From Colias croceus (lineage: Eukaryota; Arthropoda; Insecta; Lepidoptera; Pieridae): a stretch of DNA of 64,000 nt. The stretch is from contig NC_059549.1 of NCBI RefSeq assembly GCF_905220415.1, positions 10,788,001-10,852,000 on the forward strand. The letters run 5' to 3'. Below, piece after piece: positions 48,375-56,310 of this stretch. Within the stretch, counting starts at the first letter, position 1. Each line of letters opens with the position of its first letter. A model generated the notes under the pieces. It had not been told where the DNA came from, made no database searches, and worked only from the letters and a program-made list of their open reading frames with translations. Both the position numbers and the translations under genes were made by a program.

Positions 48375-49977
48375 CAGTGCCGGATTAAGCCAGCGCGGGG
48401 CCTGTAGCAAATTCTGTCAAGAGGCCCTTCGTTTGCTATAGTTTCTCAAGTTAAAGGGTATTTCTATTAAATAAAACAAAACTATTACAAATAAACTTTT
48501 CTACATTTAATATGGGCAAATTTAGTGATAACACTTTCACTATCGACTTCTTTAAGCAAATTATACTCTATATTCTTCAAAGTAAGGTGATTAAGACGTT
48601 CTTGGCCCATCGTGTTTCTTAACTCGTTTTTAATACGTTTTAACGTTGAAAAAGAACGTTCGCCACTGCAGTTAGTGATCATGAGAGACAAGTAAATGCG
48701 CAAGGCAATTTCTACGTTTGGGAAACACGATTCTAAGGAATTATTTAATAAAAGTTTATAAAATTGCAGTTCCAGAGACTCTTGTTTCTTGCTATCAATA
48801 ACAGTAGCCACATCTGTTTTCAGCAGTTCAGCGAACTGCACTAATTCGTCGCCTAGGCTACTTTCCAAATCATCTTCGTAAGCACTGACCATACGTGAGG
48901 CGTTTTCCAAAATCTCTTCTGTTGTAAGGGATTTTAGCTGTCGAAATGTTCCAAAAACACCAGTAATTTCATGATATGCTTCCATACGTTTAGTTAAAGC
49001 AGACAGTACGTTATCAACGACATCCACATTGTCAGCTGCTTTACTGGATAATAAATAAATATAATTCCTGAATAATAATAATTTTGTCATATCCATCACG
49101 GAGTTCAAATGAATTAAATCGCGGGCGAAAACGACTCTGACGTTTTTAAGCTATATAAAAGTAACAAAAAAAAAGTATTATGCTTATTAAAATTATCTTT
49201 TAATGATCATGAACCTTTATTGCACTCTACAAATAATCACATTCACGATCGAAAAATCCAACAGCACTACCTTGAAGATCTTTTAACCATTTTACCGTTT
49301 TACCCATAAAAATGGCAAATTCATTTTCAAAATACTGGCAGCATACGTTGAAGTTTTGTATTCCTTCGTACAGAGAACCTGTAAAACGATGTTTTATCTT
49401 TTTGTTTGTTTTCGGGAACAAATTTTACAGCCAGCGTTTTAATATCACAAGACAGCATTTTTTTTACTAAAATAGCAAACCCCCTTTGACGTATTACTAT
49501 AATCGCTATAGCACTGGCGGAGGTTCGTATTCGTTTTTGATTTCGTATTTTCTTTGACAAGAGCGATGGATGATTGTCATGCTCCATCTGCCTTTTATTT
49601 TGTAATCTAAGGTTTGATAGTCGATAGAATCCTATTTTATTTGATCGGGTTGTTACGACTAGCTCGTTCGATAACAATATCAGGGGATTCCCCTGTTAGT
49701 TTTGCCGTGCTACCAACTTGCGTGTAGCGCAGTGCAAGCAGTACAACACAACTTTTGGTGTAGCCAGCGCTCAATTGTAGAAACGTGGTAAAATTTTAAA
49801 TTATTGTTGTAGATTTTGATACCAACGTTTCTCGTGGTAGGTACGTGTATTTTTTTTACGGTACGTGTATTATAAATTGATATTTTTTACGGTCAGACAG
49901 GTATTAGACCGCGGGGCCCCCCGAGTCGCGGGGCCCGTAGCATTTGCTACTCTTGCTACGTGGCTAATCCGGCACTG
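48375..49977 (-). mobile_element. hAT transposon, internally decayed, with 8-bp target duplication
   Basis: The left end reads CAGTGCCGGATTAAGCCAGC and the right end is its inverted partner (complement of TGGCTAATCCGGCACTG), typical CAGTG hAT termini, with more GC-rich subterminal similarity inside. CCGGTATG flanks both ends exactly (48367-48374 and 49978-49985), the expected 8-bp duplication. At 1.6 kb it is too short for a full hAT gene; remaining coding pieces are on the minus strand in different frames. Confidence 0.9.
48485..49108 (-). pseudogene. hAT transposase C-terminal fragment with dimerisation domain
   Basis: The 207-codon open segment ends with the hATC dimerisation block: ALRIYLSLMITNCSGERSFS then TLKRIKNELRNTM, where the SGERSFSTLKR..LR core is diagnostic. 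The upstream part resembles the insertion domain of ZMYM-like/TTF-type hAT proteins (DNVLSALTKRMEAYHEITG). The usual BED or TTF zinc finger and the first catalytic acidic residues are not found in frame. Minus-strand pieces at 49227-49677 lie in two other frames and may be remnants of the N-terminal half. hAT transposases cut and paste the element; this copy cannot do so alone. Confidence 0.8.
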
Positions 49978-50215
49978 CCGGTATGAAAGTATGCGGGATC
50001 GAGTCCCGCCTCGTGATCAATTTTTTTCTATTCTTTATTAATTTAAATAAAATATCAAATTAAGCATAAAACCAAACATAAGCTTTTTTTATTACTTAGC
50101 TATACATAAGAACATTTCTGTTAACTTTTGCTTAATCCACTTTTACAATACCTTATAAGCAAATCATCTAGATCAAACTCAACAGCATTCAACACATAAA
50201 AGTTAATATAACACT

Positions 50216-50486
50216 CTGTTTGACTGACCGGTTGGCTTGGTTGGTGGTGGCCCTGCCTTTCAAGCCAAAGGTCGTGGGTTCGATTCCCACCCGGGGCAAA
50301 TATTTGTGTGATGAACATAAATTTTTGCTCTGTGTCTGGGTGTTAATTATCTATATAAGTATTTATTTAAAATTATATATGTCTGTTTATCAGCTATCTG
50401 GTTTCCATAACACAAGCCAAAGTTTAATATAGGATCAGATCGTGCCGCGTGTGAAAATTGTCCTGAAATATTTATTTATTTATTTT
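50216..50486 (+). mobile_element. tRNA-derived SINE
   Basis: A tRNA-like head with an A-box-like TTGGCTTGGTTGGTGG and a perfect B box GGTTCGATTCC (50277-50287) is followed by a body (GCAAATATTTGTGTGATGAA, GCTCTGTGTCTGGGTG) and a TTTA-rich tail. The layout is that of a common lepidopteran SINE family. Its tail ends about 13 nt before the acceptor of the exon at 50500. Confidence 0.75.
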
Positions 50487-50499
50487 ATTTTGTTCGCAG

Positions 50500-50597
50500 A
50501 CATTCCGCCACGGCTTCCCGTTCTCCCCCACGGCGCTAGCATGGGACCCGATACAGAAGCTGCTCGCTATTGGAGACAAGACAGGCAACCTCAGGAT
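50500..50597 (+). CDS. Exon of an Lgl/tomosyn (STXBP5)-family gene, N-terminal WD40 region
   Basis: After an acceptor TTGTTCGCAG (ending 50499) the frame TFRHGFPFSPTALAWDPIQK, then LLAIGDKTGNLRM, reads to a donor AGGAT|GTATCC (50597/50598). The blocks HGFP-x2-P-[ST]AL and LAIG-x3-G-x-[LV][KR] are the hallmark of the first WD40 repeat of lethal giant larvae and tomosyn proteins, which regulate SNARE-dependent exocytosis and cell polarity. The tomosyn branch fits slightly better (RHGFP, DP-x-QK). The 98-nt length leaves a phase change at the donor. The donor after position +4 is weak. No neighbouring exon is recognised in the window, so the gene must have long introns, or this is an isolated relic. 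Codon use is richer in GC than the flanks. Confidence 0.6.
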
Positions 50598-50859
50598 GTA
50601 TCCTTTTCAAATGCACTAGCTTTGCCTTATTGTTTCGCTCGTACATCTGAAGAGTGATAAAATATCAGTTCTGAAGATTTTTGCTGAAATTTCATGTTGA
50701 GAATGATAATATATAAATAAAATATACTTGTATATTTTTGTTAGCAATAGAAAACTGAATATAAAACTGCATTTAGGTAGATTTTTCCAACTACGAGAGT
50801 ATCGCAGTGACAATTTTAATACATATATAATATGTAAGTGACTTATATATATACTTATA
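50598..50859. other. Non-coding stretch after the exon
   Basis: AT-rich and without recognised features; probably the start of an intron if the preceding exon is genuine. Confidence 0.35.
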
Positions 50860-51073
50860 CTAGCTTTCCGCCCGCGGCTTCGCCCGCGCAGTCAAAGAAA
50901 AACCCACATAGTTCCCGTTCCGGTGGGATTTCCGGGATAAAAAGTAGCCTATGTCCTTTCTCGGGTATCAAAATATCTCCATACCAAATTTCATGAAAAT
51001 TGGTTCAGTAGTTTAGGCGTGATTGAGTAACAGACAGACAGAGTTACTTTCGCATTTATAATATTAGTATGGA
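50860..51073 (-). mobile_element. Non-autonomous Helitron (Lep1-like), intact ends
   Basis: Minus-strand TCCATACTAATATTATAAAT start, CTGT repeat, hairpin GCGGGCGAAGCCGCGGGC, CTAG end. One of the best preserved copies in the window and useful as a reference. Confidence 0.85.
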
Positions 51074-51371
51074 TTATAGTTTTAAGAAAAAGAACGTTTG
51101 CTTGTTAAAAGATGACATAAAACATGTATTATAACATACAATTTCCATATAACAACTTCATCAAAGTTCCAAGGATAATTAATATAAATATACCGTAATT
51201 TATTAAGAAGCAAGTGTGGAATATGTTATTAAGTTTACGACGCAAGCTGCTCCCACGGTTAAGGCTTAATCTTTGATGGAATTATAAGCCTTATCAGGGA
51301 ACAATCTAGCTATATACGTTTCATAATTTAACTACCAAGTTTTCCTTGCTTTTGCTTCAATATATCATCTA
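51074..51371. other. Non-coding stretch
   Basis: No feature recognised. Confidence 0.35.
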
Positions 51372-51500
51372 TCTATACTTAAATTTAATTTAATAATATT
51401 ATAAAGCTGAAGAGTTTGTTTGTTTAAACCCTCTTATCTCAGGAACTACTGGTTCGATTTTATAAAAAATATTCCGGTGTTAGATAGCCCAGTAATAGTA
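51372..51500 (+). mobile_element. Non-autonomous Helitron, second subfamily, 3'-truncated
   Basis: It matches the copy at 9053-9244 over its 5' half (GCTGAAGAGTTTGTTTGTTT, TCAGGAACTACTGGTTCGAT, GTGTTAGATAGCCCA) and then stops before the hairpin. Confidence 0.6.
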
Positions 51501-51859
51501 AAACTGGGGCACAACTACCAGTGGATAATATAAAAGAAGGGAGAGACCTACGTTAAAGTTTTGATTTATATTTAATTAAACACGTTAAAAAGTTTTTTGT
51601 AGTAAAAGTTATTCTGTAGAAAGAAGAAAATCTTGGAAACATGTATATTACGTTAGAAAAGAAATAAAAACAAATTACCTAATGTTGATAAGAATAATAA
51701 CAAACGGTAACCAACCGCTGATAAAGTTCTTTGTTCTGACCTCCAACTTTGTTTTACTTTTTGTTGTCAACTGGATTTAATGGTGTAGAGAGTTTTTATC
51801 TCGGATATTCGCATAATATTACAATGTTGCAAGTGACTTTCATCACATAATATGTGTGA

Positions 51860-52078
51860 CTAGCTTTTCGCCCGCGGTTCGCCCGCGTTTTGAAAGAAAA
51901 ACCCGCATAGTCCCCGTTCCCGTGGGATTTCCGGGATGAAACCTATCCTATATGTTAATCCAAGTTACCTACCTTTTATATGTGTGGTAAATTTCATTTT
52001 AATCGGTTCAGTAGTATTTGCGTGCAAGAGTAACAAACACACACACCACAAACTTTCGCAATTATAATATTAGTAGGA
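51860..52078 (-). mobile_element. Non-autonomous Helitron, left member of a head-to-head pair
   Basis: Minus-strand start TCCTACTAATATTATAATTG and CTAG end at 51860-51863; the hairpin has lost one base (GGGCGAACCGCGGGC). It has AC-repeat instead of CTGT-repeat internal sequence. Confidence 0.8.
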
Positions 52079-52079
52079 A

Positions 52080-52298
52080 TCCATACTTAATATTATAAAT
52101 GCGAAAGTAACTCTGTCTGTCTGTCTGTTACTCAATCACGCCTTAACTACTGAACCAATTTGCATGAAATTTTGTATAGAGATATTTTGATACCTGAGAA
52201 AGGACATAGGATAGGTTTTATCCCGGAAATCCCACGGGAGCGGGAACTATGCGAGTTATTCTTTGACAGCGCGGGCGATGCCGCGGGTGGAAAGCTAG
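52080..52298 (+). mobile_element. Non-autonomous Helitron, right member of a head-to-head pair
   Basis: Plus-strand start TCCATACTTAATATTATAAA, CTGT repeat, hairpin GCGGGCGATGCCGCGGGTGG and GCTAG. Its 5' end is separated by one base from the 5' end of the opposite-strand copy. Confidence 0.8.
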
Positions 52299-53462
52299 TT
52301 TTAAATAAATGAATAGTATTTTATGTAACCTTTTTTGTGTTGTTTCAAACTTAAAGAGTCACACATAACAAAAAATGTTAACCGTTTCCATCGAAGGTAA
52401 CTTGTAAAAAACACAGACACCTAGTCGTAACTGTTTTTTGCTTTGCGTTTAGAACTTTCTTCACAAGATAATTTTAAATGTACCTAATAGGAACGTACTT
52501 TTTCAAGCTATTCATACCTACAATAAAGATATGAATCAGGGATAGTGTCGAACTCATAAAATTGCATTTCATAGGAACTATAATCGAAATTTATTATAAT
52601 TACTGCCATGGAAAATCGAACCCAGAACTTCTCAGTAATAAAGTGTTAACCACTATACCATAGAGGCAGTTTAAAAAATAATATTTTTAATTACAATTGC
52701 AATTAGTGATAAAGTGAAAGATTGCTGACCTATGACCCGCGTATCGAGTATTATATTATATTATAATACATAATTATAATTCATGACGTTATTCTGAGGT
52801 GTTGTCAGCTGAGAAACTTTCCTCGTGGCAAGGTTAGTCAACTTTTTTATCAATACAAGAAGCTCGCCCCGGCTTTGCTTAAGTTTTATGGGCGAGAATT
52901 ACGTAAGGAAATTAATTTTAATAAATAAGTTAGTAAACATTTTGTGTAAATATTTACTAGTATAATTTAAGGATTTTTATTGTAATGCAGCTACAGTTTA
53001 TCTTTACGCGCAAACTTTGCCTGTATATAGTTCAACTAGAATATGAAACCTCGTAAATTGCAGGAATAAGGGAATTTCCCTGAAAAAGAATACGTGAAAT
53101 AAAATCTCAGACGGAAATTTACTTGTTATTATTTATTAATAATACATTATAAATCTTCTTTTTAATCAAACACGATAACAACAGACACATTTATATAAAA
53201 TAATAAATAATTTTATAATATTGAAATAACCTTTAAAGGAAATAAACATAGGAATAATCCACAGAGCGGGCGACGTCGGGTCTCCATCTATATTTAGCGA
53301 CAGCGTCCACTTAACATTTCTTCTCCCTTTCAATTATAATCATTTCACTTGTTAATTCTGAAATCTTTTTTGAATATTCATGACGATTTGCGAGGAGATT
53401 TAGGTGAATAAGTGACTCTTTTGAGATTACATCGCCTTTCATTAGAAATTTGTTGAAGCTGT
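52299..53462. other. Non-coding stretch with a tRNA-like SINE head
   Basis: Apart from the tRNA-like segment at 52603-52669 and a possible decayed Helitron end near 52861 (GCTCGCCCCGGCTTTGCTTA), nothing is recognised. The GC-rich segment near 53265-53325 is of unknown origin. Confidence 0.4.
52603..52669 (-). repeat. tRNA-like SINE head
   Basis: On the minus strand CTGCC...GGCAG gives a 5-bp acceptor-like stem, TATGGTATAGTGGTT is a good A box and TGGGTTCGATT a good B box with correct spacing. The structure is too degenerate for a functional tRNA and continues into AT-rich SINE-like sequence. Confidence 0.5.
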
Positions 53463-54160
53463 AAAATAAAAATAAAAATAAAATAAGCCTTTATTACTGC
53501 AAAAATATTACAAACTACTACAAAAATCTTATACTACTAAATGCCGTTGACAATAATCCTTATTTAATCCTATATTATATTGTATATTATTTTATTTAAA
53601 CTATTTTCTCTATTATATATATTTATTTATTTATTTATTTATTTATCATTTATTCAGGAAATTATTACAATAATTCTTAAAACTAAACAATTTAAAAATT
53701 ATATATATACTTAAAAACTAAAATTACATTGACATAAAAGAAAAAGAAAAATAAAAGCAATATTTCCTGAAAAGGTCTTGGCTCAGCACAATACCATAGT
53801 TCTTTGAACCATAGCGCTGGTATTCTGCCAAGACCCGTTCGAGGAAGTTCAGCGTACCAAATATAAAATATAATATGTAGATAGTATGAAATAATAATAT
53901 TTGTGTATAGAATAGAAATAAAATATAGAAAATATGATTAAAGAGAAAACTAATACATAAAAGTGATAAGAATAAAATAAAAATATAAATAAGTTAATAC
54001 ATAAAATAACAATAGTGTAAAGAAACAAAACGTGAGAATATCATAATAAGAAATAAATAATATATAATTATATTTCATAAGCTGTTAATCTATATAATCG
54101 GCAAACTTGGTTCTTCTTTGGCAGCTTGTATTCCGACAAAGGCCTCCTCTAAGGTTGAAG
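53463..54160 (-). mobile_element. LINE/SINE 3' region with (TTTTA)n tail, interrupted
   Basis: On the minus strand AATAAAGGCTTATTTTATTT begins a TTTTA-type tail (53463-53495), as at LINE ends. Far upstream, GGAATACAAGCTGCCAAAGA near 54116-54140 looks like LINE body. The two are separated by the LINE fragment at 53617-53862, suggesting nesting, but the borders are unclear. Confidence 0.35.
53617..53862 (-). mobile_element. LINE, extreme 3' end, minus strand
   Basis: The minus strand encodes what looks like the C-terminus of a LINE ORF2 (NFLERVLAEYQRYGSKNYG, then LSQDLFRKYCF and a stop), then about 150 bp of 3' UTR and an (AAAT)n tail at 53646-53617. Strong 5' truncation leaves only the end. 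Confidence 0.6.
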
Positions 54161-54321
54161 CTGTACAGAATATTAAATTTAATTGTGTATTAAAAATATT
54201 CTTATACTTGTAGACTATAATTTATCTGTATGAACAGGAGACCTGTTCCTGCAGTGAAAACAAAATAGGTTGATGATGACACAATATAGTATAGTCGTCG
54301 TAGACGATACAATATAGTCTA

Positions 54322-54940
54322 AAGATCCAAATATAGGTCGACCTTCACCGGCGTGATAATAGAATGAGACCAATTTTATAATAAATTTAGTGTATTAAAA
54401 AATGTATTAAAAATGGGTTTGCTGGGAAAATCCTGCACAGGACATTTTAATGAATTAAAAAAATAACATTTTTTTTTTTGTTTTGCTAGGTTGGTATAAA
54501 CAGGTATGTCGGTACCAGTTACTTTCACTTGATAGGATGATGAAAAAATAAATTATGTCAGCGCTGTTTTATTACAAAATTGTTTTATTATCTCGAAACT
54601 TCAATTAATAAAAAAATGAAATTAAAAGATTTTTTAATAATTAATTAAAAAATATCCTGTGCGGGATTTTCCCAGTAAACATACATTTTTTAATAGACTA
54701 AATTTATTATAAAATTGGTCAAATAAATTATGTCAGCGCTGTTTTATTACAAAATTGTTTTATTATCTCGAAACTTCAATTAATAAAAAAATGAAATTAA
54801 AAGATTTTTTAATAATTAATTAAAAAATATCCTGTGCGGGATTTTCCCAGTAAACATACATTTTTTAATAGACTAAATTTATTATAAAATTGGTCTCATT
54901 CTATTATCACGCCGTTGAAGGTCGACTTATGTTCGGATCT
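54322..54940. mobile_element. DNA element with ~120-bp inverted ends and a 175-bp tandem duplication
   Basis: AGATCC at 54322 starts an arm (GTCGACCTTCACCGGCGTGA, GAATGAGACCAATTTTATAA) repeated inverted at the right, ending GGATCT near 54940. The right arm and adjoining sequence are duplicated in tandem: 54547-54721 and 54722-54896 appear identical. No ORF. CTA lies close to both ends and may be the target duplication. Confidence 0.75.
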
Positions 54941-55362
54941 TCTACTATAATACAGTCCCAAGATATTACTCAATTATAATTGTAATTACGTGAAAACTAA
55001 GACGATACATCTTGACTTGAGACGTAATTTCATTATCTTAGAATATTTGGAGAACACCAGTGGGTCGTGTAATGTAATCTTCTACTTGTAAATGAAACTA
55101 TAACTCACGTAATCCAATAATTTTCTGCAAACTAACACTAAATCAATTTAATATCCATCAGAATTTATATTAATGCTTGATGTGGTTAGATTAAATTCCA
55201 GGGCTATGATGGAATATGTTAATAACGTAGTTATGATTAAATTTTGTTATGAACTTATTATATAATCGAAATAAGTGCTTGATATAGGCATAAACATGCA
55301 AATAAACAAACTCCCAATCAGATAAATAAAACAATCTTCGTTACTATCCTACTAATATCCCT
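54941..55362. other. Non-coding stretch
   Basis: No feature recognised, except that TCCTACTAATATCC at 55347-55360 duplicates a Helitron 5' end just before the next Helitron. Confidence 0.35.
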
Positions 55363-55541
55363 TCCCTACTAATATTATAAATGCGAAAGTAACTCTGTCT
55401 GTCTGTCTGTTACGCTTTCCCGCCTAAACCTCTCAACCGATTTTGATGAAATTTGGCACAGACAATCTTTAGGCCCTGAGAAAGAACATAGGCTACCTTT
55501 TATCAAAACACCACCCGGGCGAAGCCGCCGGCGGAAGCTAG
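55363..55541 (+). mobile_element. Non-autonomous Helitron (Lep1-like)
   Basis: Start TCCCTACTAATATTATAAAT, CTGT repeat, body of the GGCACAGACAATCTTTAGG type shared with 10101-10303, hairpin CCGGGCGAAGCCGCCGGCGG and CTAG. Confidence 0.8.
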
Positions 55542-56310
55542 TAAGATAAATAAAACAAACTACTTCGTTACTATAGGAAGATATTGTTACTAAACATTAT
55601 TTACAATCCATTCTTATCACTATTCTCAGTTCAAAGAAGCGTTCAGAAACTTTAAAGCAACTCCACAAAACAGCCATTAATTTATCCTTTCAAATGAAAT
55701 CAAATTAGTCATAATCCCAAAGTACAATTTCGAATTAATAACTGAAATATTTTATCTCTCGACGCAAATTAATCCCTTTGACGACGAAAAAAAAATCCTT
55801 ATTAATTATTCTTTCGGCCGCCATTTTGTTGATCGAACCAGAAAATGTCTCTCCCTTATTCAATTGAGATTTTAATAAAACTTTAATGACTGCTTTTAAT
55901 GAAAAGCCAAATAAGTTTATTGTTGTATTGAAATGTCGTCAGAAAGGCTTTATTGGACGAAATAATGAATTTGATTGTCATTTTGTGTTTTGGAAACGTT
56001 TGTGTTTCTTTATTATTTTTATAAGATGTGATATAGCTTTCTTTATTCCACTGATTAATGCAATGCAAATTTGCATACAAATAAAAACATCCTTACATAT
56101 ACATCATTTAAACACCTCAATTCACACCAAAACCCAATACACTCAATTACCCAAAGCATCAAAAATGACCTATCAGAAGCCTTCTTATTATATAGATATA
56201 ATTTATGCATTGGAAATATGTGTTTGCTCTAAATTAAACTTACAAACTAAATACGTGAAAATGGGATCATGTGCCTATAACACTTTAACCCTAACATATT
56301 ATAAAAAATT
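55542..56310. other. Region before the LINE ORF
   Basis: The 147-codon ORF at 55886-56329 overlaps the LINE ORF by a few codons but shows no LINE ORF1 features (no CCHC knuckle, no RRM-like or coiled-coil segment). The 5' border of the LINE is probably within this stretch. Confidence 0.4.

Larger units (their letters stand above)
48345..50025 (+). repeat. tRNA-derived SINE interrupted by the hAT element
   Basis: Removing the hAT element and one CCGGTATG joins TTAGGCATCCGCCCCGGTAT to GAAAGTATGCGGG, then a B box GGATCGAGTCC (49996-50006) and CCGCCTCGTGATC followed by a T run. This is tRNA-like sequence; the A box and 5' end are not clear. Confidence 0.5.
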
